Below are positions 30,791 through 40,950 of a DNA stretch of 56,041 bases, piece by piece. Position 1 is the first letter of the stretch, and each line of letters opens with the position of its first letter. This stretch comes from Thalassolituus sp. GTDB taxonomy: Bacteria > Pseudomonadota > Gammaproteobacteria > Pseudomonadales > Oceanobacteraceae. The translations under genes were made by a program, and so were the position numbers. The notes under the pieces are model-generated. The model was not told the DNA's origin and made no database searches. It saw only the letters and a program-made list of their open reading frames with translations. The stretch lies in the NCBI GenBank assembly GCA_006212115.1, contig PDUK01000009.1, positions 1 to 56,041 on the forward strand, in the 5' to 3' direction.

Positions 30791-31954
30791 TCAGTCAGTG
30801 AGAAACAACGAGAGCAACTCGTTAAGGTACTGTTTGCCACGTTCTGATGCGCGGATGTAGTCCTGATTGTTTACCTGAGCACGCTCGATTAGCCCCAGTG
30901 ACTCGGCTTTTTGCATGGGTTTACTCAGGCTGTCGAGGGTGACACCGGTTCGTTGTTCGAAGTCGGTGATACTGATACCGCTGTGCAGTCGCAGGGCGTT
31001 CATCATGCATTCGAAGGCAATATCATCGCTGGCGATGACGTCGGTGGCACTCAGAAATTGCCGCGTTTCATCAAGGTAGCGTTTGGGTAGGCGCGCCTTC
31101 TGTGAGCGCAGTACGCGATGACCTTCAGGCCCGGCAATCGTGATTTTCCCATGTGCACCCGCACCAATTCCCAGATAATCTCCGAAGCGCCAGTAATTAA
31201 TATTATGACGTGCCTGCCGACCGGGGCGCGCGTAGGCTGAGATTTCATATTGCTTCAGACCGGCGTCCGCCAGACGTGCCTGCCCTTGCTCCTGAATATC
31301 CCAGAGAATATCGTCCTCTGGTAAAACAGGCGGACGCTTATAAAAATCCGTATTGGGCTCGATCGTCAGTTGATACCAGGACAGATGGGGCGGGTGAAAA
31401 GCCAGTGCAGTATCGAGATCGAGCAGTGCCTGCTCTGGCGTCTGATCTGGCAGTCCATGCATTAAATCGAGATTGAAATTATCGAATCCGGCGTCTCTCG
31501 CCATGTCGATGGCACGTAATGCCTGTTCTTTATCGTGAATTCGCCCCAATTTTTTCAGCTGTTCCGGATCGAAGCTCTGAATGCCCATCGATAAACGGTT
31601 GATACCAGCCCGGCGGTAGCCATTAAATTTTTCAGCCTCGAATGTCCCGGGGTTTGCCTCCAGCGTAATCTCAATATTGTCGCTGAATGATAAGTGCCGG
31701 GTCAGTCCATCAAAGAGGGTGTCGTAGGCTTTCGCTGATAAAAGGCTGGGGGTGCCGCCGCCAAAGAAAATGCTTTGAATCTCCCGACCTTGCACCCAAT
31801 GAAGATCCTGCTTCAAGTCTTCTATTAATGCAGTGATGTAGTCCGCCTCCGGGATGTCGCCCTGGCTCTCGTGCGAATTGAAGTCACAATAAGGGCACTT
31901 ACGTACACACCAAGGCACGTGAATATAGAGACTAAGAGGTGGCAAGACAGACAT
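30791..31954 (-). CDS. hemW: Radical-SAM haem chaperone HemW
   Basis: The 387-residue protein belongs to the HemN-like group. The radical-SAM cluster cysteines are C16, C20 and C23 in CVRKCPYC, followed by Phe as in HemW. SIFFGGGTPSLL and NRLSMGIQSFDPEQLKKLGR are family blocks. HemW binds haem and delivers it to respiratory enzymes rather than acting as coproporphyrinogen oxidase, despite older annotation. It is the last gene of a run metX-metW-rdgB-hemW on this strand. Confidence 0.95.
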   Translation of the reverse strand: MSVLPPLSLYIHVPWCVRKCPYCDFNSHESQGDIPEADYITALIEDLKQDLHWVQGREIQSIFFGGGTPSLLSAKAYDTLFDGLTRHLSFSDNIEITLEANPGTFEAEKFNGYRRAGINRLSMGIQSFDPEQLKKLGRIHDKEQALRAIDMARDAGFDNFNLDLMHGLPDQTPEQALLDLDTALAFHPPHLSWYQLTIEPNTDFYKRPPVLPEDDILWDIQEQGQARLADAGLKQYEISAYARPGRQARHNINYWRFGDYLGIGAGAHGKITIAGPEGHRVLRSQKARLPKRYLDETRQFLSATDVIASDDIAFECMMNALRLHSGISITDFEQRTGVTLDSLSKPMQKAESLGLIERAQVNNQDYIRASERGKQYLNELLSLFLTD

Positions 31955-31976
31955 GTGTGGTACTGGCTATCCAGTA

Positions 31977-32573
31977 TTAAGGACGCCAGCGCGCCAGTAA
32001 TTGCTGGATGGCCTGCCCGCGATGGGATAGCTGATTTTTACGTTCGCGGCTGAGCTCTGCCGCGCTGCACTGCTCGCTTGGGACGTAGAAAATAGGGTCG
32101 TAACCAAATCCTTCGCTACCCGATGCTTCTGTGAGAATACGGCCTTCCCAAGCGCCCTGAAACACTTGTGGTGTTGGGTCTTCGGCGTGGCGCATATAGA
32201 CAAGTACGCATTGGAAGCGTGCGCTGCGTTGCGCTTCTTCGACGTTCGCCATGTTCGCCAATACTTTTGCATTGTTTGCTTGATCGCCTTCACCCGAGTA
32301 GCGCGCACTGTAGATACCGGGCGCACCATCGAGTGCATCAATCTCAATACCTGAATCATCAGCCAGTGCGGGAAGACCGGTTACCTGACAGGCATGACGC
32401 GCTTTGATAATGGCATTCTCTACAAAGCTCAGGCCGGTTTCGTCGGCATCACTGACATCCAGATCGGTTTGTGGCACCAGGACGACGTTCTGATCTGCAA
32501 AGTGTTGCTCAAACATGGCGGAAAATTCGCGTAATTTACCTTTGTTGCCACTGGCCAGTACGATTTTAGTCAT
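31977..32573 (-). CDS. rdgB: XTP/dITP diphosphatase (non-canonical purine NTP pyrophosphatase)
   Basis: Hydrolyses ITP, dITP and XTP to monophosphates to keep deaminated purines out of DNA and RNA. The 198-residue protein has the Ham1-family motifs [11 protein letters not shown] at the start, the metal/base segment [12 protein letters not shown], and SHRGQAI near the end. It lies 22 bases upstream of hemW and 15 bases after metW. Confidence 0.97.
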   Translation of the reverse strand: MTKIVLASGNKGKLREFSAMFEQHFADQNVVLVPQTDLDVSDADETGLSFVENAIIKARHACQVTGLPALADDSGIEIDALDGAPGIYSARYSGEGDQANNAKVLANMANVEEAQRSARFQCVLVYMRHAEDPTPQVFQGAWEGRILTEASGSEGFGYDPIFYVPSEQCSAAELSRERKNQLSHRGQAIQQLLARWRP

Positions 32574-32588
32574 GGTGTATTCCGGAGC

Positions 32589-33191
32589 TTATTTTCGGGT
32601 GATGTGGTAGACGGCAATTTCGCCCAGCATGGCTGGCCAGAGTCCAATACTCCAGTGTTCACGATGTTGATCGTCGACCACCGTTTTATTCAGAATACGA
32701 ATGCCTTTTTCGTGACATAAAATCTCAAAGTCACGGAATGTACACATGTGAATATTCGGCGTGTCATACCAGTTATATGGCAGCGTATCCGACATCGGCA
32801 TGCGGCCTTTTAATAACAGATAAAAACGCGTTTTCCAGTAACCAAAATTCGGAAAGGTGACGATGGCTTCTTTGCCAATGCGCAGCATTTCGTCGAGCAG
32901 TTCATCAGGACGTTTCACAGCCTGTAATGCCTGCGTCATGATGACGGTATCAATGCTTTGGTCCTCGAAATTCCCCAGCCCGTTGTCGAGATTCTGCTCG
33001 ATAACGTTGACGCCATTGCGAATACAGGCGGTAATTTTTTCAGGATTAATTTCCAAGCCGTAACCGTGAACGTTTTTTTCGCGCTTAAGGTAGCTGAGTA
33101 GCTCACCTTGTCCGCAACCCAGATCGAGTATTTCACTGTTGGGGCGAACCCACTTCTGGATGATGGCCAGATCCTGGCGTAACTCACTCAT
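32589..33191 (-). CDS. metW: MetW, methionine-biosynthesis methyltransferase-fold protein
   Basis: A 200-residue class I methyltransferase-like protein with the SAM-binding motif [12 protein letters not shown]. It is paired with metX and needed with it for full homoserine acylation in some bacteria. Its start overlaps the metX stop by ATGA (33188-33191), so the two are translationally coupled. Confidence 0.94.
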   Translation of the reverse strand: MSELRQDLAIIQKWVRPNSEILDLGCGQGELLSYLKREKNVHGYGLEINPEKITACIRNGVNVIEQNLDNGLGNFEDQSIDTVIMTQALQAVKRPDELLDEMLRIGKEAIVTFPNFGYWKTRFYLLLKGRMPMSDTLPYNWYDTPNIHMCTFRDFEILCHEKGIRILNKTVVDDQHREHWSIGLWPAMLGEIAVYHITRK

Positions 33192-34348
33192 GCCGTGGCT
33201 CCTTCAAAGCTACGCTCTGCAACACCGTCCATATAGGCCTGAAAGATATCCAGGTAGCGTGGGATGGGCAGCAGGAAAGCATCATGGCCATTATCCGACT
33301 CGATGCAGGCGTAGCTGACCTCTTTATCGGCATGGATCAGTGCGTTGACGATTTCCTCCGAGCGGGCCGGTGCAAAGCGCCAGTCCGTGGTGAATGACAT
33401 CACCAGAAAGCGACACTGTGCCTGACTCAGACACTTACGCAGATCGTTGTCGTGATCCCTCGCTGGATCAAAGTAGTCCAGTGCCTTGGTCATCAACATG
33501 TAGGTGTTGGCATCAAACCGGGTACTGAATTTTTCGCCCTGGTAATGCAGGTAGCTTTCCACCTGAAATTCAGGTGCAAAACTGTAATTCAGTTTTCCTT
33601 CACGCAACTCACGACCAAATTTCTGGCGCATCGCATCGTCGGACAGATACGTCAGGTGACCAAGCATACGAGCTTGCATCAAGCCCGCTTTGGGCAGCGT
33701 ATTTTTCTCCTGATACCAGCCGTCGTGGAAGTCGGGGTCTTTGGCGATGGCTTGGCGGGCAACTTCGTTGAAAGCAATATTCTGTGCAGACAATTTTGGT
33801 GCAGAAGCAATCACCACCGCGTGCTTGAGGCGCTCTGGGAACTGAATTGACCAGCGCAGGACCTGCATGCCGCCAAGAGATCCACCAATGACCGCAGCCC
33901 AGACATCGATGCCCAGCACATCAGCAAGACGCGCCTGGCTGTTCACCCAGTCGCGAACAGCGACGATTGGGAATTCCGGTCCGTAAGGTTTGCCCGTCTC
34001 AGGATTGGTGCTGGTTGGGCCGGTTGAGCCTGCGCAGCCTCCAAGGTTGTTCAGCGACACGACAAAAAAGCGATTGGTATCGATGGGCTTGCCCGGGCCG
34101 ATGCAGGTTTCCCACCAACCGGGTTTCTTATCATCCATGCTGTGGTAGCCCGCAGCATGGTGATCACCACTGAGGGCGTGGCAGATCAATACCGCGTTCG
34201 AACGGTCGGCATTGAGTTCACCATAGGTTTCGTAGATCAGGTCGTACTTTTCTAACACCCTACCGCTGCGCAGTGTCAGTGGCTCATCGAAGTGCTGGAT
34301 TTGAGGGGTGACCAGACCCACCGAGTCGTTTGGGATAACGTCCGGCAT
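33188..34348 (-). CDS. metX: Homoserine O-acyltransferase MetX
   Basis: Acylates homoserine for methionine synthesis. The 386-residue alpha/beta hydrolase has its nucleophile S157 in [12 protein letters not shown], and [17 protein letters not shown] and [13 protein letters not shown] are family blocks; the catalytic His is in DNGHDAFLL. Pseudomonas-type MetX with metW alongside usually uses succinyl-CoA, so O-succinyltransferase is likely, but the acyl choice is not certain from sequence. The start has only a weak ribosome binding site. Confidence 0.94.
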   Translation of the reverse strand: MPDVIPNDSVGLVTPQIQHFDEPLTLRSGRVLEKYDLIYETYGELNADRSNAVLICHALSGDHHAAGYHSMDDKKPGWWETCIGPGKPIDTNRFFVVSLNNLGGCAGSTGPTSTNPETGKPYGPEFPIVAVRDWVNSQARLADVLGIDVWAAVIGGSLGGMQVLRWSIQFPERLKHAVVIASAPKLSAQNIAFNEVARQAIAKDPDFHDGWYQEKNTLPKAGLMQARMLGHLTYLSDDAMRQKFGRELREGKLNYSFAPEFQVESYLHYQGEKFSTRFDANTYMLMTKALDYFDPARDHDNDLRKCLSQAQCRFLVMSFTTDWRFAPARSEEIVNALIHADKEVSYACIESDNGHDAFLLPIPRYLDIFQAYMDGVAERSFEGATA

Positions 34349-34449
34349 TGGCGTTGGATATCCATCTAGAAGCTGAAAAGAGGCAAGTTTATCAGGGATG
34401 CAGTCGCGTTGGCACTGACCGTACCATTTACTTGGGAGGGAAGAGCGCT

Positions 34450-34472
34450 CGGGCAGCTTGTGCAGCTACCCG
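34450..34472 (-). repeat. Inverted repeat between yggT and metX
   Basis: CGGGCAGCT (34450-34458) and AGCTACCCG (34464-34472) pair with one mismatch. The 161-base gap otherwise shows no MetJ box, SAM-riboswitch pattern or clear promoter that I can recognise. It may be the terminator of the proC-yggT transcript, but it lacks a good T-run. Confidence 0.35.
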
Positions 34473-34509
34473 AAACGTTTGCAAGGCTAGTGTTTTCAGG
34501 GGTAGCCGC

Positions 34510-35106
34510 TTACAGGCCCATAATCAGGCCGGACGGGATACCCAGAACCTGTTTCAGTGGATAGAGCACCAACACTTCTGCGAGTTGAATACCCAGCATG
34601 ACGACAAGCGGAGACAGATCCAGCCCACCCATGTCGGGCAGAATTTTCCGAATCGGACGGATCAGGGGCTCTAACAGCTGGTTGATCAGAATGAGCGCTG
34701 GGTTATAGGAACCCGGTGCCACCCATGACGCGATGACGACGATCAGCATGCCCCAGAAGTAAATGCTGAACAGTAACTTCAGGATTCCGACAAAGGCCCA
34801 TCCCACCATTTCGATGAATGGCAGATTGGCTCCACCAGTCGCAAGCATCAGGATCAGCGCCAGTATCAGATATTGCACACCGACAGCCAGTACGAGCGAG
34901 GCAACGTCCAGACCTCCGAACCCCGGGATGACCCGACGTAACGGAATCAGCATGGGATTGGTGAACTTCACGATCATTTGCGAAATCGGATTGTAGAAAT
35001 CCGCGCGGACCAGTTGCAGCAGAAAGCGCATCATAACAATCAGCAGAACAATACTGCCGATGGCATTAACCAGCAAAAGACCGGCTTGTGTGAGTGGTGA
35101 ACCCAT
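34510..35106 (-). CDS. yggT: YggT-family membrane protein
   Basis: A 198-residue inner-membrane protein made of two repeats of the YGGT/Ycf19 unit, each with a hydrophobic helix followed by a conserved NP.L/R-P segment (FTNPMLIPLRRVIPGFGGLD and LLEPLIRPIRKILPDMGGLD). Function unsettled; links to osmotic or cation tolerance and cell division have been proposed for the family. The start at 35106 follows CTGGAGTATTC; a longer frame begins at 35205. Downstream of proC as in Pseudomonas. Confidence 0.92.
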   Translation of the reverse strand: MGSPLTQAGLLLVNAIGSIVLLIVMMRFLLQLVRADFYNPISQMIVKFTNPMLIPLRRVIPGFGGLDVASLVLAVGVQYLILALILMLATGGANLPFIEMVGWAFVGILKLLFSIYFWGMLIVVIASWVAPGSYNPALILINQLLEPLIRPIRKILPDMGGLDLSPLVVMLGIQLAEVLVLYPLKQVLGIPSGLIMGL

Positions 35107-35275
35107 GAATACTCCAGTTGTTGTGCGCGGCCTGACTGCCCAATACCGGCAATCGCTTTGCCACTGGCTATGTCTCTGCGACGCCAGATTAGCCGCGAAA
35201 ATCATTCAGCTCTGTGTATGGGGGCGGGGCGTTAATATTTCACCCCCTTTCTATTACGTAATACGGAAAGCTGTC

Positions 35276-36094
35276 TTAATTACCCAACTCGTCGCTGAGT
35301 TCCGCAGCCCGGCGCGCTGCTGCGTCCATGGCCGCCTGGACGATGTCGCGCAGGTGAGCGCCCTCAAAGGTCGCGATAGCCTGCTCCGTCGTGCCTCCCG
35401 GCGATGTTACCCGGCGGCGCAGTTCGTCTGGCGCGACCTCCGAGGCGCTGGCCATTTTGCCTGCTCCCAATGCGGTTTGCAGAGTCAGGCGACGAGCTGT
35501 GTCTTCACTTAAGCCTAATTTGATACCCGCAGCGATCATCGACTCCATCATCAGGAAGTAATAGGCAGGACCGCTACCGGATAAAGCGGTCACCGCATCA
35601 ATCTCTGCTTCCGTTTTCACCCAAACGGCGATACCGGTCGCACCGATCAGGGTGTCGGCCAGATTGCGCTGATCGAGAGAGACTTCGTCACTGGCAAACA
35701 GTCCCGTCGCACCTGTTCCGGTCAGAGCTGGTGTGTTCGGCATTGCGCGAACAACGGCTTTGCAGCCACTCCACGCTTGCAGGGTTGGCAGGCTGATCCC
35801 CGCCGCAACGGAAATCAGCAATGGCTGGCGAGCAGTAAGAGTCGCCGCCAGCGGTGCCAGAACCTCTTTCATCATTTGCGGTTTTACCGCAAGAATAACA
35901 ACGGTGGCGTTGGCAATGGCGTCGAGGTTCTCGGCGTGTGTATGGACCTTGAAGTCAGCTTCAAGTCTCTGTCGCTGTTCTTCTCCCGGATCACTGACAT
36001 GAATAAGATCCGGATTGACGGCGTCCTCACGGATCAGTCCGCCAATGATACTGGTAGCCATGTTGCCACCGCCGATAAATGCAATCTGAGTCAT
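35276..36094 (-). CDS. proC: Pyrroline-5-carboxylate reductase
   Basis: Last step of proline synthesis, NAD(P)H-dependent. The 272-residue protein opens with the Rossmann motif IAFIGGGNMATSIIGGL and has the substrate segment ALSGSGPAYYFLMMESMI and TSPGGTTEQAI typical of ProC. The start at 36094 follows CAGGAATCATCC; the frame opens earlier inside the gap to yggS. Proline is also a compatible solute, though this position is the usual housekeeping one. Confidence 0.96.
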   Translation of the reverse strand: MTQIAFIGGGNMATSIIGGLIREDAVNPDLIHVSDPGEEQRQRLEADFKVHTHAENLDAIANATVVILAVKPQMMKEVLAPLAATLTARQPLLISVAAGISLPTLQAWSGCKAVVRAMPNTPALTGTGATGLFASDEVSLDQRNLADTLIGATGIAVWVKTEAEIDAVTALSGSGPAYYFLMMESMIAAGIKLGLSEDTARRLTLQTALGAGKMASASEVAPDELRRRVTSPGGTTEQAIATFEGAHLRDIVQAAMDAAARRAAELSDELGN

Positions 36095-36125
36095 GGATGA
36101 TTCCTGAATATGTCGTTCTGTCTCG

Positions 36126-36827
36126 TCACTGAGCAGCCGGATTGTTCCGGGCGCCAAATATATCTGTACCAATACGCACTTCTGTTGAACCACAAGCAAT
36201 GGCCAATTCCAGGTCACTGGACATGCCCATTGAGAGTACGTTGGCCTCCGGGTACCGGGCGGTCAGGTCCCGTGAAAGCTGTTGCATGCGCTCGAACTGC
36301 TGTTGCAGGCGTTGCTCGTCATCGGTTGCTTCCGGGATGCACATCAGACCACGCACCTTCAGTCTAGGCAAGGATGCGAGAGTCTGCGCAAAAGCATGAA
36401 CTTCTGTGCTGGAAATCCCGCTTTTCTGGTCCTCATCACTGATGTTGATCTGAATAAGAACGTTAAGAGGCGGCAGTGCGGGCGGGCGCTGATCGTTCAG
36501 TCGACGGGCGATCTTTTCGCGATCGAGCGTTTCCAACCAGTGAAAATTCTCCGCAACGGCTTTCGTTTTATTCGACTGAAGAGGGCCAATAAAGTGCCAC
36601 TCGATGTCTGGAAGATCACGTAATGCTTCGATTTTCTCCAGTGCATCCTGCAAATAGTTTTCGCCAAATGCAGTTTGTCCGAGCTGGTAGCAGTCGCGAA
36701 CCATGTCTGCAGGCTTGGTCTTACTGACAGCCAGAAGACGAACCTGTTGGCGCTCCCGACCGGCTTTGATACAGGCAGCATCAACGCGGGCACAGACTTC
36801 TTTATAGTTCTCTTGAACGGTAGACAT
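36126..36827 (-). CDS. yggS: PLP homeostasis protein YggS
   Basis: A single-domain PLP-binding TIM barrel of 233 residues that buffers pyridoxal phosphate. The PLP lysine is in LLAVSKTKPADM; FIGPLQSNKTK and LSMGMSSDLELAIACGSTEVRIG are family blocks. The start at 36827 gives the standard N-terminus (MSTVQENYKEV); an ATG at 36872 lengthens it by 15 residues. Neither has a clear ribosome binding site. Divergent from pilT. Confidence 0.95.
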   Translation of the reverse strand: MSTVQENYKEVCARVDAACIKAGRERQQVRLLAVSKTKPADMVRDCYQLGQTAFGENYLQDALEKIEALRDLPDIEWHFIGPLQSNKTKAVAENFHWLETLDREKIARRLNDQRPPALPPLNVLIQINISDEDQKSGISSTEVHAFAQTLASLPRLKVRGLMCIPEATDDEQRLQQQFERMQQLSRDLTARYPEANVLSMGMSSDLELAIACGSTEVRIGTDIFGARNNPAAQ

Positions 36828-37021
36828 TGTGTTAGCTTGGTTTAGGATTAACGCTGTAGTGACGCTGTTCATAGAAATTTGTTCAGCAGCAGGTACATTA
36901 CAGCATACCCCGGCGACCTCGTCTTGATTCTTTTGATTGTAAGGCGGCGTGGGGCGATATCTTTTTCTGGCTTTATTTGACTAAACACCCGCGACACTGC
37001 CCGAACAACAGAGAGGACTGC

Positions 37022-38056
37022 ATGGATATTACCGAGTTACTGGCTTTCAGTGCGAAACAGGGCGCATCTGACCTCCACCTTTCAGCTGATATGCCACCTA
37101 TGATCCGTGTAGACGGTGACGTTCGCCGGATTAACCTGCCCGCGCTTGACCATAAAGAAGTTCATGCCCTTGTGTACGACATCATGAACGATAAACAGCG
37201 CAAAGATTTTGAAGAGTTTCTCGAAACCGACTTCTCGTTTGAAGTACCCGGTGTCGCGCGTTTCCGTGTGAATGCGTTTAACCATAACCGTGGTGCTGGT
37301 GCTGTATTCCGTACCATTCCATCGAAAGTGGTCACCATGGACCAGCTTGGTATGGGGCAGGTATTTAAAGATCTGGCCATGATTAACCGCGGTATTGTCC
37401 TTGTGACCGGCCCAACCGGCTCCGGTAAGTCCACCACGCTGGCGGCGATGATCGATTACATCAATGAGACCAAGTTCGACCATATTCTTACCGTTGAAGA
37501 TCCAATCGAATTTGTTCATGAATCAAAGAAAAGTCTGATCAACCAGCGTGAAGTTCATCGTGATACCTTGGGCTTTAACGAAGCACTGCGCTCGGCACTG
37601 CGTGAAGACCCCGACGTGATCCTGGTTGGTGAGATGCGGGACCTTGAGACAATTCGTCTGGCACTGACGGCCGCGGAAACGGGTCACGTCGTATTTGGTA
37701 CCCTGCATACCAGCTCTGCGGCAAAAACCATCGACCGTATCGTTGATGTATTTCCAGCCGAAGAAAAGTCCATGGTACGCTCCATGTTGTCTGAATCTCT
37801 GCAGGGCGTCATCTCGCAGGCACTGTTGAAAAAGAATGGTGGCGGGCGGATTGCAGCGCATGAGATTATGGTTGGTACCGCGGCAATTCGTAACCTGATC
37901 CGGGAAGATAAGGTCGCGCAAATGTATTCTGCGATTCAGACCGGCGCGGCCCATGGCATGCAAACCATGGATCAATGTCTGCAAAGTCTGGTCAGTAAAG
38001 GCTTGATCAGTCGCGAGGTTGCTCGTGAGAAAGCCAAAATGCCTGAAAACTTCTGA
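37022..38056 (+). CDS. pilT: Type IV pilus retraction ATPase PilT
   Basis: Cytoplasmic hexameric ATPase that drives pilus retraction and twitching motility. It has 344 residues, the same as in P. aeruginosa. The Walker A motif GPTGSGKST has K136, the Asp box is ILTVEDPIEFVH, Walker B is DPDVILVGEMRDLETI, and the C-terminal region includes AIRNLIREDK. The start at 37022 follows GAGAGGACTGC. pilU follows after 11 bases. Confidence 0.98.
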   Translation: MDITELLAFSAKQGASDLHLSADMPPMIRVDGDVRRINLPALDHKEVHALVYDIMNDKQRKDFEEFLETDFSFEVPGVARFRVNAFNHNRGAGAVFRTIPSKVVTMDQLGMGQVFKDLAMINRGIVLVTGPTGSGKSTTLAAMIDYINETKFDHILTVEDPIEFVHESKKSLINQREVHRDTLGFNEALRSALREDPDVILVGEMRDLETIRLALTAAETGHVVFGTLHTSSAAKTIDRIVDVFPAEEKSMVRSMLSESLQGVISQALLKKNGGGRIAAHEIMVGTAAIRNLIREDKVAQMYSAIQTGAAHGMQTMDQCLQSLVSKGLISREVAREKAKMPENF

Positions 38057-38067
38057 GGTAAGTAAAC

Positions 38068-39183
38068 GTGTCAATGGATAAGTTTCTGCGGTTAATGGTT
38101 GAAAAAACCGCATCCGATCTCTTCATTACGGCGGGTGTCCCCCCATCAATGAAGGTCCATGGCAAATTAGTACCGCTGAATAAAACCGTCCTCAGTGCTG
38201 AACAAGCGAAAGAAATTGTTTATGGCCTGATGAACGACAAACAGCAGGAAGAGTTTGAAGAGCGCAAAGAACTGAACTTCGCCATCAATGCGACTGGCAT
38301 CGGGCGATTCCGTGCCAGTGCATTTTTCCAGCGTAACGTAGCCGGTATGGTGTTGCGTCGGATCGAGACACGTATCCCGAATATTGATCAGCTCGGATTA
38401 CCCGAGGTGATCAAAGAACTGTCCCTTACTAAGCGTGGTCTGGTTCTGTTTGTTGGTGCGACCGGTGCCGGTAAATCGACCTCACTGGCGTCTATGATCG
38501 GTTATCGGAACCGGAACTCCAAAGGGCATATCCTCAGTATCGAAGACCCGATTGAATTTATTCACCAACACGAAACCTGCATCGTTACTCAGCGGGAAGT
38601 GGGTTTGGATACGGACAGTTATGAGGTCGCACTGAAGAACTGCCTGCGTCAGGCTCCCGATGTCATCATGATTGGTGAGGTGCGCTCAGCGGACACCATG
38701 GAGCACGCCATCACCTTCGCAGAAACGGGTCACTTATGCCTCGCGACTCTGCACAGTAACAACGCCAACCAGGCGCTGGACCGGATTATTCACTTCTTCC
38801 CGCCAGAGCGCCATTCGCAAATCTGGATGGACTTGTCACTCAACTTAAAAGCCATCGTTGCACAGCAGCTTATTCCAACGCCGGATGGCCGTGGTCGCCG
38901 GGCGGTTGTCGAAGTCTTGTTGAACACGCCGTTAGTGTCCGACCTGATTCGTAAAGGGGACGTTCACGAGCTGAAAGCTCTGATGGCGCGCTCTACCGAG
39001 CTGGGTATGCAGACCTTCGACCAGGCACTGTATGCACTCTACGAGCAGAGTGAGATTACATACGAAGACGCGATTGCTCATGCGGATTCGCCAAACGATC
39101 TGCGCCTGATGATTAAACTGGGCAATGAGACCAACGCCGACCGCCTCGAAGGGGCGACGCGTAACCTACGGCTTCAGGACTGA
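38068..39183 (+). CDS. pilU: Type IV pilus retraction ATPase PilU
   Basis: PilT paralogue that assists retraction in a PilT-dependent way. The 371-residue protein has Walker A GATGAGKST, LSIEDPIEFIHQH, and APDVIMIGEVRSADTMEHAI. The GTG at 38068 is favoured by GAGGTAAGTAAAC; an ATG two codons later at 38074 is the alternative. Its last 10 bases overlap the 3' end of moaE on the opposite strand. Confidence 0.96.
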   Translation: MSMDKFLRLMVEKTASDLFITAGVPPSMKVHGKLVPLNKTVLSAEQAKEIVYGLMNDKQQEEFEERKELNFAINATGIGRFRASAFFQRNVAGMVLRRIETRIPNIDQLGLPEVIKELSLTKRGLVLFVGATGAGKSTSLASMIGYRNRNSKGHILSIEDPIEFIHQHETCIVTQREVGLDTDSYEVALKNCLRQAPDVIMIGEVRSADTMEHAITFAETGHLCLATLHSNNANQALDRIIHFFPPERHSQIWMDLSLNLKAIVAQQLIPTPDGRGRRAVVEVLLNTPLVSDLIRKGDVHELKALMARSTELGMQTFDQALYALYEQSEITYEDAIAHADSPNDLRLMIKLGNETNADRLEGATRNLRLQD

Positions 39184-39692
39184 TCTGAAGCGGACGACTG
39201 CCAGCGAGCCCTTGCTTGTTGGTCCTTTTCTCTCGCATCGACCCAGTAATCGCCGTCCTGTGTGAGTTCCTTTTTCCAGAAGGGCGCCTCGGTTTTCAGG
39301 TAATCCATGATGAAGCGGCAAGCGTCGAATGCTTCATCACGATGGGCGCTACTGACGCCGACGTATACGATCTGATCTTCTACCTGCAGCGAACCAATTC
39401 GGTGATGAAGGCTGCAAGCCTGTATGTCCCAGCGCTGGTGGGCCAGCTCGATGATCTTATTCAGAGACGCTTCCGTCATCCCTGGATAATGTTCCAGATG
39501 TAAACCGGTGATGTCTTCGCGTTCGCTAAATTCTCTGACACGACCAACAAATGAAACGATAGCTCCTGTTCTTGGTGCCTTGCTGGATAAAAAATCATAT
39601 TCAGAGTCAACCGAAAAATCTTCTTCCGATACCACTACCTTGATCTTTATCTGGTTCTTTTCTGTTTCTTTCTCTTTGTTTTTAGTGGCCAT
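39174..39692 (-). CDS. moaE: Molybdopterin synthase catalytic subunit
   Basis: With MoaD it inserts two sulfurs into cyclic pyranopterin monophosphate to form molybdopterin. The 172-residue protein has family blocks GAIVSFVGRVREF, LHLEHYPGM, HRIGSLQVEDQIVYVGVSSAHRDEAFDAC and the active-site lysine region APFWKKE. The first 18 residues are Lys/Glu-rich and extend beyond the usual N-terminus. It is the last gene of the moa run and follows moaD directly. Confidence 0.95.
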   Translation of the reverse strand: MATKNKEKETEKNQIKIKVVVSEEDFSVDSEYDFLSSKAPRTGAIVSFVGRVREFSEREDITGLHLEHYPGMTEASLNKIIELAHQRWDIQACSLHHRIGSLQVEDQIVYVGVSSAHRDEAFDACRFIMDYLKTEAPFWKKELTQDGDYWVDAREKDQQARARWQSSASDQS

Positions 39693-39694
39693 TT

Positions 39695-39940
39695 TTACCC
39701 GCCTGTTACCGGTGGAAAAAATGCAACTTCATCAGATTCTTTTACTATTTTTTCGGAATTCGATATTTCATGATTGACTGCGCAGATTGCATAATCTTTA
39801 GAGAAAAGTTCGGCATTTTTAAATTTAGATAAAAGTGAATTTCTAAGGTCAGAAACTGAACAGGGTAATTTAACATCGAGGTCATAGAAATCCATGTTTA
39901 GTTCATCTTTAATTTTTGCAAGAAAATAAACCCGAATCAT
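39695..39940 (-). CDS. moaD: Molybdopterin synthase sulfur carrier subunit
   Basis: A ubiquitin-fold sulfur carrier of 81 residues, the same length as in E. coli, ending in the required Gly-Gly (PPVTGG). The start at 39940 forms an ATGA overlap with the moaC stop; an ATG five codons upstream is less likely. Base composition is strongly AT-rich: 140 bases counted at 39761-39900 hold about 32% GC, well below its neighbours. Confidence 0.93.
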   Translation of the reverse strand: MIRVYFLAKIKDELNMDFYDLDVKLPCSVSDLRNSLLSKFKNAELFSKDYAICAVNHEISNSEKIVKESDEVAFFPPVTGG

Positions 39941-40416
39941 TTTTCTGAACTCCAATGACCCGTCTTTCCTCCGATTTTTTCGAGTACTCGAACCCCATCG
40001 ATGGTCATGCTGGGATCAACGGCTTTGCACATATCGAACAGGGTCAGGGCGGCGACGGATACCGCCGTCAGGGCTTCCATTTCTACGCCAGTCTGACCGG
40101 TCAGCTTGCACAGGCTTTCGATACGCACACGACTGTTTTCCTGATCAATTTCGAACTCGACTGCGACCTTACTCAGCATCAGCGGGTGGCATAACGGGAT
40201 AAGCTGGCTGGTCTGTTTAGCAGCCTGGATTCCAGCAATGCGTGCCACCCCAAAGACGTCGCCTTTGTGGTGCTCGCCGGCGATGATGGCCTCGAGCGTT
40301 TCGGCTGACATGGTAACGTATCCCTCGGCGCGGGCTTCACGGACACTGGCTGCTTTGCCCGATACATCAACCATAGAGGCTTCGCCACGCGTGTTGACAT
40401 GAGAAAACTCAGCCAT
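39937..40416 (-). CDS. moaC: Cyclic pyranopterin monophosphate synthase
   Basis: Acts with MoaA to turn GTP into cyclic pyranopterin monophosphate. The 159-residue protein has family blocks [59 protein letters not shown] and the late [13 protein letters not shown]. The start at 40416 overlaps the moaB end by 8 bases; a longer frame starts at 40515 inside moaB. Confidence 0.96.
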   Translation of the reverse strand: MAEFSHVNTRGEASMVDVSGKAASVREARAEGYVTMSAETLEAIIAGEHHKGDVFGVARIAGIQAAKQTSQLIPLCHPLMLSKVAVEFEIDQENSRVRIESLCKLTGQTGVEMEALTAVSVAALTLFDMCKAVDPSMTIDGVRVLEKIGGKTGHWSSEK

Positions 40417-40939
40417 GCGCGTCGACCTTCTTGAGACGGAGTGCAAAGTTGCAAGGACGGTGGCGGCTATCCAATTGTTGTTGAATGATTTGCTCCCACG
40501 CCTGACGACATGCATTCGTTGATCCGGGGACGCAGAAGATCAGAGTATCGTTGGCAAGTCCGGCCACAGCCCGGCTTTGAATGGTCGATGTACCGATAGT
40601 TTCATAGGACAATTGACGGAATAGCTCGCCGAAACCATCAATGGTTTTGTCGAATAAAGGAACAGCCGCATCAGGAGTTGAGTCACGCTCTGTAAACCCC
40701 GTTCCGCCGGTTACGATCACTACCTGTGTGCGTGAATCAGCAATCCAGGTGGATAGCGCCTCCCTGATCTTATAAATGTTATCAACGACAATTTTTTTCT
40801 CTACGGCGTTGTGTCCTGCAGTGTTGATTGACTCAACTAAAAAATCACCACTGGTGTCATTTTCCTCGGTACGAGTATCTGACACTGTGAGTACAGATAT
40901 GTTTAACTTTATGAAATCATCATTAAAGACTTTAGACAT
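40409..40939 (-). CDS. moaB: Molybdopterin adenylyltransferase-family protein MoaB
   Basis: A 176-residue MogA/MoaB-fold protein with [36 protein letters not shown] and [14 protein letters not shown]. Members adenylylate molybdopterin or play a closely related part; E. coli MoaB itself has no proven activity. The start follows AGGAATTTATCTT. The 5' end is AT-rich like moaD. Stop overlaps moaC. Confidence 0.93.
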   Translation of the reverse strand: MSKVFNDDFIKLNISVLTVSDTRTEENDTSGDFLVESINTAGHNAVEKKIVVDNIYKIREALSTWIADSRTQVVIVTGGTGFTERDSTPDAAVPLFDKTIDGFGELFRQLSYETIGTSTIQSRAVAGLANDTLIFCVPGSTNACRQAWEQIIQQQLDSRHRPCNFALRLKKVDAHG

Positions 40940-40950
40940 AAGATAAATTC

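Noticed and set aside
33452-33850. A 132-codon plus-strand frame inside metX.
   Set aside because: metX has full-length family agreement; the opposite frame shows no recognisable domain.
34349-34509. A SAM riboswitch or MetJ box before metX.
   Set aside because: I found neither an AGACGTCT-type MetJ box nor a SAM-riboswitch-like fold in this gap.
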